From an uncultured Opitutia bacterium (GTDB lineage Bacteria; Verrucomicrobiota; Verrucomicrobiia; Opitutales; UBA953): a stretch of DNA of 7,667 bases. Positions 1-5,963 of the stretch are shown here, piece after piece. Where the stretch lies: NCBI GenBank assembly GCA_903895475.1, contig CAITUF010000136.1, positions 1 through 7,667 on the forward strand, given 5' to 3'. A program made the position numbers and the translations under genes. Below the pieces are notes generated by a model. That model had not been told where the DNA came from, did not search any database, and saw only the letters and a list, made by a program, of their open reading frames with translations. Positions within the stretch are counted from its first letter, which is position 1. The number at the start of each line of letters is the position of its first letter.

Positions 1-315
1 CTTCCCTGCCATCGTCACGCGCGATCCGAGCTGAGGGCACAGGTCGAGCTCCTCGCGGCGGATGCGCAGCTGGCGCATCAACTTGACCAAGGGCGCCCCT
101 TTGACGCCTTCCGGCACCCAATTGGTTAGGGCGTGCAGGCCGACGTCATACTTGCGCTGTCCCCGGGCGTAGAAAGAATTAAGCCCCCCGGCGGAATTAT
201 GCCGCTCCAGGACCAGCACCTTCTGGCCGAACATCCCGAGACGCACCGCCGCCGCGAGGCCGGACATGCCGGCGCCGATAATGACCGCATCGTAATGGGT
301 GCTCGCGACGCTCAC
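1..315 (-). CDS. FAD/NAD(P)-dependent oxidoreductase, phytoene desaturase / retinol reductase-like (N-terminal part, runs off left edge)
   Basis: Reading from a GTG at 315 to the window edge gives 105 uninterrupted residues beginning VSVASTHYDAVIIGAG. The protein opens with a classic Rossmann dinucleotide-binding fold: beta strand, GAGMSG (residues 14-19, the GxGxxG motif), helix, then the acidic strand end VLVLER with E37 for the FAD ribose. NSAGGLNSFY follows (40-49), the GG-doublet region typical of the phytoene desaturase / all-trans-retinol 13,14-reductase / amine oxidase superfamily, and then the family-like YDVGLHAL (56-63). The substrate cannot be told from this part; carotenoids, other polyprenoids or lipids are the usual options in the family. 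An in-frame TGA at 346-348 limits the start to GTG 315 or TTG 330, and neither has a good Shine-Dalgarno sequence. It lies 43 bp after the glycosyltransferase stop on the same strand and may share its transcript. Family is confident, function is not. Confidence 0.85.
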   Translation of the reverse strand, partial: MSVASTHYDAVIIGAGMSGLAAAVRLGMFGQKVLVLERHNSAGGLNSFYARGQRKYDVGLHALTNWVPEGVKGAPLVKLMRQLRIRREELDLCPQLGSRVTMAGK

Positions 316-358
316 GGTCTTACAGTCCAAGTCCGCGGATAAGGGTCAAGCGAACGCA

Positions 359-1366
359 TCACGGATTACTCAACTGCAGGACCTCTTCGGCCGCGCGAAT
401 GACTTGGTCGGGAGTGATCCGAGCCAAAGCGCGATCCATACGCTGCCGATAATCCTGCGACCCTTCACCCTCGAAGGGCGTGGTATCCACCCGCACAATG
501 CGGTGAAGCACGCCCCACGGGCGGGACCGAATGTAGTCCGAGGGACCAAAGACGCCGACCACAGGCGTGTTCACCGCAGCCGCCAATTGCAGGATGGGCG
601 AGTCAGCCCCCATGAAAAGCCGGGCTTCACTGATCAGCTTGGCTAAATGGGGTACGCCCAACCCGCCGCGAGTAGCCTGGGCGGCGGGACCAATCAGCCC
701 GCATAAGGCCTCCGCCATGATTCGTTCGGAAGAAGATGTGCCGGCCGAGACAATGATGCGATCGACCCGGCGACTAGCGACGAGTTCGCGGCCGACCTTA
801 GCCCACTTATCCACCTCAAAGACTTGTTCGACGCGCGAAGCGCCCGGGTGAATGACCGCATAACGGCGCGGCTCCACCAAGAGTCCGTGTTCCTCCATGC
901 GCGAAGCTGCAAACCAAAGCCCAGGCACTTCCTGGGCCAAACCAAAGACTGCCGCCAGCACCGCATGGTCGCGCGAAGCCTCGTGTGGATCGGCCACGGA
1001 GCCAGTCACCACTTGATGAAACCAAGGGTAGAGGGCCCAAGAGGGTTGACCCGCGCTGGCGCGCTTAGCGGCCCCGCTCCAGGCCACTAGGCGGCGGGAT
1101 AATGTATCCACCCCCAAGGCGACCGCCGCATCAAAACGCTGCCGACGCAGGTGATTGAGTAAGGCCCAAGCCTCCCAAGCACTGGCCTGCGGGTCAAAGG
1201 CCACAATTTCGCTGACGACTGGACAGCCCTCGAGGCCGGGCTCGCTACCGGGAGCCGTGACGAAGGTGACCGCCGCGCCCGGATGCCGCTCCTTGAGCGA
1301 GCGAAAGGCGGCCGTGGTGGCGAGGGCTCCGCGCAGGCCGGAGAACTTGACCACCAAGATACGCAT
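359..1366 (-). CDS. Glycosyltransferase family 9 (heptosyltransferase-like) protein with degenerate active-site motifs
   Basis: This 335-residue protein has the GT9/WaaC-WaaF layout, two Rossmann-like halves. The N-terminal half starts MRILVVKFSGLRGAL. The C-terminal half carries VIHPGAS (171-177) for nucleotide-sugar binding and GADSPILQLAAA...TPVVGVFGPSD (253-277), the family's nucleotide-binding signature, where DxGxxHLA is usual. Members transfer heptose or related sugars from a nucleotide donor onto lipid A core or other envelope acceptors at the cytoplasmic face. Length is normal for the family. Two positions are unusual. Aligned by eye with E. coli WaaC (VKTSSMGDVLHTLPA), the catalytic D13 is G13 here. 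The conserved Gly and His of the C-terminal motif are P257 and Q260, while D255 is kept. The enzyme may therefore use altered chemistry or be non-catalytic. Its ATG shares one base with the TAA of the upstream ABC exporter (TAATG), indicating translational coupling and perhaps a shared lipid-glycan pathway. Confidence 0.85.
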   Translation of the reverse strand: MRILVVKFSGLRGALATTAAFRSLKERHPGAAVTFVTAPGSEPGLEGCPVVSEIVAFDPQASAWEAWALLNHLRRQRFDAAVALGVDTLSRRLVAWSGAAKRASAGQPSWALYPWFHQVVTGSVADPHEASRDHAVLAAVFGLAQEVPGLWFAASRMEEHGLLVEPRRYAVIHPGASRVEQVFEVDKWAKVGRELVASRRVDRIIVSAGTSSSERIMAEALCGLIGPAAQATRGGLGVPHLAKLISEARLFMGADSPILQLAAAVNTPVVGVFGPSDYIRSRPWGVLHRIVRVDTTPFEGEGSQDYRQRMDRALARITPDQVIRAAEEVLQLSNP

Positions 1367-3168
1367 TACGAAATGCCTTGGGCTTGGTTATCCCACAGAC
1401 GTCGAAAGAGTTCGTTCGAACGGTAGACCTCTTCGCGGGGGCCATCCGCGACGATGCGGCCGCCATCGAAGACGAGTACGCGATCGACATCACGGATGGT
1501 CGAGAAGCGGTGCGCCACAATCAACGTCGTACGCCCCTTCATCAGCCGGGCGAGCGAGTGCTGAATGCTCCGTTCCGTATCGGTATCCAGCGCCGAAGTG
1601 GCTTCATCGAGAATCAGGATGGGGGCATCCTTCAAAAAAGCGCGGGCGATGGAGACGCGCTGCCGTTGCCCACCCGAAAGGCGCGAACCGCGCTCACCCA
1701 CGAGCGTCGCAAACCCCTGCGGCTGGGCCTCGATAAACTCTAAGGCGCCCGCCAACTGGGCGGCCGCACGGACCTCCGCATCGCTGGCGGCCGGGCGACC
1801 GAGGCGGATATTCTCGGCGATAGTCTCATTAAAGAGTACCGGCTCCTGCGAGACCAAGGCGATGTTGGCTCGCAAATCGGCCTGCTTCACCGTCCGCAAG
1901 TCGTGTCCGTCTACTTGAATCGACCCAGATTGGGGGTCAAAGAAACGTGGCACCAGATTGACGAACGTGCTCTTGCCGGCCCCACTTGGACCGACCAAGG
2001 CCACCGACTGCCCGGCCGGAATGCGCAGCGTGACGTCGCTCAGGATGGGCTCAGTGCCGTAGGCAAAAGTCAGTTGATTTAAGCTGAGCTCACCCCGCAC
2101 GCGCCCCAAGGCCCGGGCGTCTGGTGTATCATCCACCTCAATCGGGGCCTCCAGAATTTCCGTCAAGCGCTCCAAGCCGGGCTCAGCCATACTCAAGCGG
2201 CTATTCACGTAACCAAGGCGCTTTAATGGACCGTAGGCCAAATAGAACGCGGCAATCAGTGCTAGGAGTTCTTCGAAGCGGAAGCCAATCCCAGCGCCGA
2301 CGCCAATGGCCAAAGCGATGCCAGCGGCCGCCGAAATTTCTAACAGCGGCGACAAAGCCTTTTCGTAACGGACCAGCTTGGCTTGAATCCGCAAGCCCTC
2401 ACGACTGGCGGCATCGAACCGGGCACACTCGCGATCCTGCAAGCCATAGGCGCGGACCTCGCGGGCCGACTGTAAGTTCTCCACGGCGATACCGTTCAAA
2501 TCCGAGGCTGAAGTGAGGCCCGCGCGAGCTCGGCGCTGGATGGCGGCACCGATAGACCGCACCAGAAAAACGGCGACGGGCACGACCAGGAGGCAACCCA
2601 AGAACCAGTAGCCGTCGGGCTTGGCCAAACAAATCCAGGTCACGTAGCCGAGGGCGAAGAGCAACGTCAGCGGCTGAATCAAAATGTCATTCGAAACGTC
2701 TACGAGGACGGTGCGGACCGAGTTAGCATCGTTGATCACTCGCTGTAAGAGATCGCCCGTCGGTAACTTAGCAAAGAAACCGAGGTGCAGCCGCTGCAAT
2801 CGGGCAAAGACCGCCCGCCGGACGGATTCGACCACACGCAGGCCGGCGAGATTTAGGAGAAAGTTGGCAGAGAATTCCGAGAGGCCACGGACGCAGAAAA
2901 CGGCCGGCAGAAAAGCCACAGCGAAAGTAACCTCATGCCCCTTGGGCAAATACAGGGGGCTCCAACCCAGCCAAGCGGGGAAGGCAATGAGCGGCGCCGC
3001 CCGCTGGGCCTCCGAACCAAAGACCGCGGGTAAGACCTTCCCGATTAGGAAAGGGATACCTAACGCACTGCTGGCCGCGAAACAGACGCCCGCGAACAGC
3101 GCCAACACCAAAAGCCGCCGGCTCCCCTTAAGGTGGACCAAGTAGGGACGATAGCGGCGGTTGAACAC
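1366..3168 (-). CDS. ABC exporter, fused membrane and ATPase domains (MsbA/lipid-flippase-like)
   Basis: The 600-residue protein is a complete half-transporter of the type IV exporter class (MsbA, LmrA, Sav1866). Six membrane segments fall at roughly 18-45, 81-107, 162-180, 186-205, 275-293 and 298-318. The ATPase domain follows, with A-loop Y370, Walker A GPSGAGKST (393-401), Q-loop Q441, signature LSGGQ (498 on), Walker B ILILDE (517-522), D-loop SALD (525-528) and switch H553. All catalytic residues are present, so it should be an active homodimeric exporter. The coupling to a GT9 glycosyltransferase suggests a lipid or glycolipid substrate, as for MsbA with lipid A; this is inference, and a drug or peptide exporter would look the same. 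The loop between TM1 and TM2 (about 46-80) is longer than I would expect for MsbA. The start is GTG at 3168 with a weak GGGG-type ribosome site. The gene begins 48 bp after terC and overlaps the glycosyltransferase by one base. Confidence 0.93.
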   Translation of the reverse strand: MFNRRYRPYLVHLKGSRRLLVLALFAGVCFAASSALGIPFLIGKVLPAVFGSEAQRAAPLIAFPAWLGWSPLYLPKGHEVTFAVAFLPAVFCVRGLSEFSANFLLNLAGLRVVESVRRAVFARLQRLHLGFFAKLPTGDLLQRVINDANSVRTVLVDVSNDILIQPLTLLFALGYVTWICLAKPDGYWFLGCLLVVPVAVFLVRSIGAAIQRRARAGLTSASDLNGIAVENLQSAREVRAYGLQDRECARFDAASREGLRIQAKLVRYEKALSPLLEISAAAGIALAIGVGAGIGFRFEELLALIAAFYLAYGPLKRLGYVNSRLSMAEPGLERLTEILEAPIEVDDTPDARALGRVRGELSLNQLTFAYGTEPILSDVTLRIPAGQSVALVGPSGAGKSTFVNLVPRFFDPQSGSIQVDGHDLRTVKQADLRANIALVSQEPVLFNETIAENIRLGRPAASDAEVRAAAQLAGALEFIEAQPQGFATLVGERGSRLSGGQRQRVSIARAFLKDAPILILDEATSALDTDTERSIQHSLARLMKGRTTLIVAHRFSTIRDVDRVLVFDGGRIVADGPREEVYRSNELFRRLWDNQAQGIS

Positions 3169-3216
3169 AACCCCAGCGTGGCGAGAACCCCAGACCGTGG
3201 AAATACCAAATCTTTC

Positions 3217-4260
3217 CTATTTCTTCTTCGGGAAGGCCACCGATAGGGCGATGGCGATGGCCAGGACGAAGCCGATGATTGAGAGGGAGACCGAAGTCGG
3301 GACATGCAAGCGGCCTTCGTGGACGAGGGCCTGCGCCCAGCCGGCGAACTGTCCCTCGGGCTGACCCAGACCGGCAGCCCACGGCAGGATCATCTTAACG
3401 CCAATGAAGACCAGAATGAAGGACAAGGCCGGCTTGAGGAAACGGAATAAGTGCATGAAGCCCGCCAAGGCGAAATACATCGAGCGCAGTCCCATGATCG
3501 CGAAGATATTGGAGGTGAAAGCGATGAAGCGCTTATTCTCGATGGACATCTCGGGAGGCAGGATACCCAGCACGGCGGGGATGGAATCAATCGCGAAGAT
3601 CAGGTCGGTGCCCTCGACAACGAGCAGCACGAGGAAGAGCGGAGTGAACCGGCGGACGCCCTCTTCGATGACCCAGAACTTGTTGCCATGTAAACGGGGC
3701 GTGAGCGGGAAGAACTTCCGGGCCAGCCGCACGAAAAGGTTCTCATCCATGCCTTTCCCTTCATGCTCGTCCCGCGACAGGGCAAGCTTGACCCCGGTGA
3801 AGACAAGGAAAGCCCCAAAGACCGGGAGTAGCCAAGTGAAGCTCTCGACGGCCGCGACGCCCACGACGATAAAGGCCGCCCGCATGGCGACAGCCCCGAT
3901 GATGCCCCAGAAGAGGACGCGGTGCTGCAAGTGATCCGGAATCTTGAAGTGGGCGAAGACCAGGATGAAAATGAAGAGGTTATCGACCGAGAGGGCGAGT
4001 TCGAGGACATAGCCGGCGGCGAACAACTGGGCGTCCTCCGGTCCCCGCCAAGCAGAAAGCAGGAAACCGAAGCCGACCGCCAGTGAGATCCAGACGACAC
4101 ACCAGGCCACCGCTTCCTTGAAGGAGGGCATGTGGTCCGTCTTGTTGAAAACGCCCAGATCAAGGGCCAACATAAAGACGACGAAGCCCAGGAAGGCGAC
4201 CCAGGCCCAGCCGGGGATTACCAAGGCGGCATCAGCGAGGACAGGTAGGAAAACGGACAT
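3217..4260 (-). CDS. TerC/Alx-family integral membrane protein (probable metal-ion transporter)
   Basis: The 347-residue protein has about nine hydrophobic segments (near 17-37, 51-71, 81-101, 116-136, 142-160, 206-226, 243-265, 276-294, 323-343) and the hallmark intramembrane acidic motifs of TerC: LALDLGVF (D34), LELALSVDNLF (E87, D93, N94) and EGTDLIFAIDSIPAVL (E216, D219, D225), followed by FTSNIFAIMGLRS. The length and the extended N- and C-termini match the Alx branch rather than short TerC. Family members are linked to tellurite resistance, alkaline response and, more recently, manganese export and metal loading of exported proteins in E. coli and Bacillus; the ion here is inferred. 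A loop rich in D, E, H and K lies around 162-173. The ATG at 4260 is preceded by a pyrimidine tract (TTTCTCTCCT), not by a Shine-Dalgarno sequence. I see no Mn (yybP-ykoY) riboswitch in the 93 bp upstream. The ABC exporter gene follows after 48 bp on the same strand. Confidence 0.95.
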   Translation of the reverse strand: MSVFLPVLADAALVIPGWAWVAFLGFVVFMLALDLGVFNKTDHMPSFKEAVAWCVVWISLAVGFGFLLSAWRGPEDAQLFAAGYVLELALSVDNLFIFILVFAHFKIPDHLQHRVLFWGIIGAVAMRAAFIVVGVAAVESFTWLLPVFGAFLVFTGVKLALSRDEHEGKGMDENLFVRLARKFFPLTPRLHGNKFWVIEEGVRRFTPLFLVLLVVEGTDLIFAIDSIPAVLGILPPEMSIENKRFIAFTSNIFAIMGLRSMYFALAGFMHLFRFLKPALSFILVFIGVKMILPWAAGLGQPEGQFAGWAQALVHEGRLHVPTSVSLSIIGFVLAIAIALSVAFPKKK

Positions 4261-4265
4261 AGGAG

Positions 4266-4295
4266 AGAAATTGGTTCAAACCCGCCGGAGTCAAG
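4266..4295 (-). promoter_or_regulatory. Weak candidate promoter for terC, possibly giving a leaderless mRNA
   Basis: On the minus strand a good -35-like TTGACT (4295-4290) is followed after 17 bp by ATTTCT (4271-4266), which matches the TATAAT consensus poorly. Transcription from it would begin at or next to the ATG at 4260, so the message would have almost no leader. That would fit the missing Shine-Dalgarno sequence. The -10 match is weak, and this is only a candidate. Confidence 0.25.
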
Positions 4296-4315
4296 CCCCC
4301 GCCGCCGTTGCAGGC

Positions 4316-4345
4316 TTGCCCGACCACCCCCCGCCAGGCTAACTT
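4316..4345 (+). promoter_or_regulatory. Candidate sigma70-type promoter for tRNA-Arg
   Basis: TTGCCC (4316-4321) and TAACTT (4340-4345) are separated by 18 bp. The expected transcription start, near 4352, lies one or two bases before the mature tRNA 5' end, giving a very short leader that RNase P would trim. Both boxes are partial matches. Position relative to the tRNA is the main support. Confidence 0.35.
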
Positions 4346-4353
4346 ACTCGTGC

Positions 4354-4425
4354 GTTCCCGTAGTTCAACGGATAGAACATTGGTTTCCTAAACCGAGGAT
4401 GTGGGTTCGATTCCCGCCGGGGACA
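4354..4425 (+). tRNA. tRNA-Arg (anticodon CCT, reads AGG)
   Basis: The 72-nt cloverleaf folds fully by eye. The acceptor stem is GTTCCCG (4354-4360) with CGGGGAC (4418-4424), including one T-G wobble. The D stem is GTTC/GAAC (4363-4366 and 4375-4378). The anticodon stem is TTGGT/ACCGA (4380-4384 and 4392-4396) around loop TTCCTAA, with anticodon CCT at 4387-4389. The variable loop is GGAT, and the T arm is GTGGG-TTCGATT-CCCGC (4401-4417). The discriminator base is A at 4425. No 3' CCA is encoded (the next bases are GCA), so CCA must be added after transcription. The anticodon assigns it to Arg AGG codons. It diverges from terC and converges on the gene to its right, whose stop codon lies 9 bp away. 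Confidence 0.96.
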
Positions 4426-4426
4426 G

Positions 4427-4458
4427 CAGGGGCTTCAGCGCTTGAGGCGGAAGCCCTG
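4427..4458. terminator. Bulged hairpin at the tRNA / secreted-protein convergent junction (possible bidirectional terminator)
   Basis: CAGGGGCTTC (4427-4436) pairs with GAAGCCCTG (4450-4458), giving nine base pairs with one bulged G. An inner CGCT/GGCG stem closes a TGA loop. It begins 2 nt after the tRNA discriminator base and covers the last codons and stop of the convergent gene, so it could end both transcripts. No T-run follows on either strand, so classic intrinsic termination is uncertain. It may act instead as a 3'-end stabiliser or a tRNA 3'-processing boundary. Confidence 0.35.
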
Positions 4459-5583
4459 GATGCGGGTGTCCGCTGAACGCCGATAGATTGCCTCCACGTC
4501 CTTGATCTGCATCAGGACCCACGGGGCCAAGACACTGTCGCCGTTCTTCGTCAGGACAATGTCATCCGCGATGTACACGCAGGTGTGGAGCCCTTCACCG
4601 CCGTCCAGGAAGCAGAGGATGTCGCCATACTTATAGGGTGCTTCGACCGTGGCGTAAGCCTGCACCAGGCGGGTGGCCGCTAGGCGCATGTCGAGGTACT
4701 CGTCCTTCGGAGTCGAATTAAAGAAGTTTAAAGAAGTCCAATGGCAATCCGGCAGACGCCCTTTGACCCCTTGGTCTAATTCAGGAAAAGTATAGGCCCG
4801 TTGACGGATGACCGTCGGGAAAAAGTGTGTGATATCTATGGTCTGGCTCGCTTGGCGCTGGGTGACGGCCCGCAGGAAGCTCAGCTGCGGAGCGTCCCCC
4901 TGCCCGGCGGTCCAGTAATCCAAGAAAGCCGGGCGGTCACCCTGCAGCGGGAGTTTCAACTCCACGAGTAAACTCCGTACGCGGGTCAAGGCTCGGAAGG
5001 TATTACGGACCTCCGCATCATCTTTCGCCACGGTCAGCAAGGCCTGGATATCACTAAAAGCGAGGACATCGCCACGCTTCCAGACCAGCCGCCGGAAGAG
5101 CTTCACCTGGGCTTCGTTCAGCCCGGAGGTCTCTAACCAGTCCTCCAGATCGCCACCCAGGACGTAGACGGGGTCACGCTGATATTCATTGGCCGAGGAC
5201 TTGGCCAACTCGCGGTATAAACCTGATCGAGCCGTGACGCTGAGGGAGCTGATTTCAGCGACGCTCGGGTAAAGGCTGACAATATTATCCTGGAGGGTCC
5301 GGCTGGCTGGATCTAGGAGCCGATCGGCCATCGTCACGGAGACCCCCTGGCGGACCAATAACTCGCGGACCGCCGACTCGGTCGTCTGCTCAAAGACCCA
5401 ACGCGTGACGGCATTAGGCTTAGACACGGCCGCCAATAGCGTATCTGGCACTTCCAAATAAACCGTGCGCACCTCCAAGTCGCCCCACGGACCAGGCTGA
5501 GCCTTCCAAACTGGCTCGGTGCGCGAAGCGCAAAGGCTGAGCGTCATGACCAAGAGGGCGGAAAAAGTGGAAACTACTTTCAC
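4435..5583 (-). CDS. Predicted secreted protein with C-terminal papain/NlpC-P60-like Cys-His region, family not recognised
   Basis: I do not recognise the family. From a GTG at 5583 the product is 382 residues and begins VKVVSTFSALLVMTLSLCAS, a short basic start and a hydrophobic core ending in a signal-peptidase-I-like C-A-S site. LSLC is a poor lipobox, so a lipoprotein is less likely. Upstream in-frame starts (ATG 5601, TTG 5610) are open but would add an acidic extension (MECYEE...) that spoils the signal peptide; a GGAG lies 12 nt before GTG 5583. The middle (about 50-240) is mostly helical and charged with no motif I know. The C-terminus has DCHWTSLNFFN (C280), then YGDILCFL, then GLHTCVYIADDIVLTKNG (H333, N347). 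This Cys - GD - H - N order resembles papain-fold NlpC/P60-type amidases and peptidases of the cell envelope. A periplasmic peptidoglycan or peptide hydrolase is inferred. No operon partner is visible. Confidence 0.8.
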   Translation of the reverse strand: MKVVSTFSALLVMTLSLCASRTEPVWKAQPGPWGDLEVRTVYLEVPDTLLAAVSKPNAVTRWVFEQTTESAVRELLVRQGVSVTMADRLLDPASRTLQDNIVSLYPSVAEISSLSVTARSGLYRELAKSSANEYQRDPVYVLGGDLEDWLETSGLNEAQVKLFRRLVWKRGDVLAFSDIQALLTVAKDDAEVRNTFRALTRVRSLLVELKLPLQGDRPAFLDYWTAGQGDAPQLSFLRAVTQRQASQTIDITHFFPTVIRQRAYTFPELDQGVKGRLPDCHWTSLNFFNSTPKDEYLDMRLAATRLVQAYATVEAPYKYGDILCFLDGGEGLHTCVYIADDIVLTKNGDSVLAPWVLMQIKDVEAIYRRSADTRIQGFRLKR

Positions 5584-5963
5584 TTCTTCATAACACTCCA
5601 TTGGAGGCAAAGTTCCGATAAGAATATTTCAGATACCATTCGGCTCGCGCACGGCGGAAAACTCCCAGCGTAACTTTGCCCCTAACACGGTTATCTGCCC
5701 CTATCACCCTGCGTAACCAACTTGTGACGAAAAATACCCCAATGACGAGCCCTTGACGCCGGCACGCGCCATCCTCTCGGAGCGGTATCCGGCTGAACCT
5801 TGGCCGCTGAGCGGAGGGCCCAAGTCTTACGGGAAGCTCGCATAACCCCCAGAAGCGGTAAGAAAAGACCCGCCCGCCCGGTCAGCAACCGCCCCGAGGG
5901 TCGTTTCGCATTGTAGTAGGGAAGGCTTCCCGACAGGGATAGGAGAACCTTTTCCTCCTTCCC
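5584..5963. other. Divergent intergenic region between the secreted-protein and NYN genes
   Basis: About 380 bp hold no gene I can support; open frames reaching in from the right on the minus strand are GC-rich shadows of the NYN gene. On the minus strand, TATTCT (5626-5621), in an AT-rich patch about 40 nt before the secreted-protein start, is the best -10-like element, but it has no convincing -35. A 9-bp inverted repeat GGCAAAGTT (5606-5614) / AACTTTGCC (5672-5680) and a small palindrome CTCCATTGGAG (5596-5606) flank that patch. On the plus strand, TTGACG (5753-5758) has no matching -10. Two hairpins just before the NYN start are listed separately. No known riboswitch or small RNA is recognised. 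Confidence 0.5.
5919..5963 (+). promoter_or_regulatory. Leader hairpins able to hide the NYN gene's Shine-Dalgarno sequence
   Basis: The only good ribosome site, AGGAG (5941-5945), is 18 nt from the GTG start, too far for normal use. It pairs with CTCCT (5955-5959). With GGGA (5936-5939) and TCCC (5960-5963) this makes a 9-bp stem with one bulged T that ends right at the start codon. Just upstream, GGGAA (5919-5923) and TTCCC (5927-5931) form a second small hairpin. GGGAAGG (5919-5925) is also exactly complementary to CCTTCCC (5957-5963), so the two arrangements exclude each other. This geometry suggests translational control, but purine/pyrimidine-rich tracts pair easily by chance. Confidence 0.35.

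Noticed and set aside
299..646. Open frame of 115 codons on the plus strand over the glycosyltransferase
   Set aside because: Antisense shadow of the GT9 gene, with no recognisable motif; the minus strand holds the clear conserved protein.
3169..3193. Direct repeat AACCCCAG (3169-3176 and 3186-3193) in the terC-ABC gap
   Set aside because: Only 8 bp, spaced 17 bp apart, with no promoter recognisable beside it; could easily be chance.
4261..4353. Mn-sensing yybP-ykoY riboswitch upstream of the alx-like gene
   Set aside because: The minus-strand leader is short and lacks the conserved junction sequences and stems of that class.
833..5530. Repeated 9-mer GCGCGAAGC near 833, 899, 972 and 5521
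   Set aside because: Short, GC-biased and mostly inside coding regions at irregular spacing; no repeat family or array is supported.
5753..5781. TTGACG as -35 of a promoter for the NYN gene
   Set aside because: No -10-like hexamer at 16-19 bp; the spacer and downstream bases are GC-rich.
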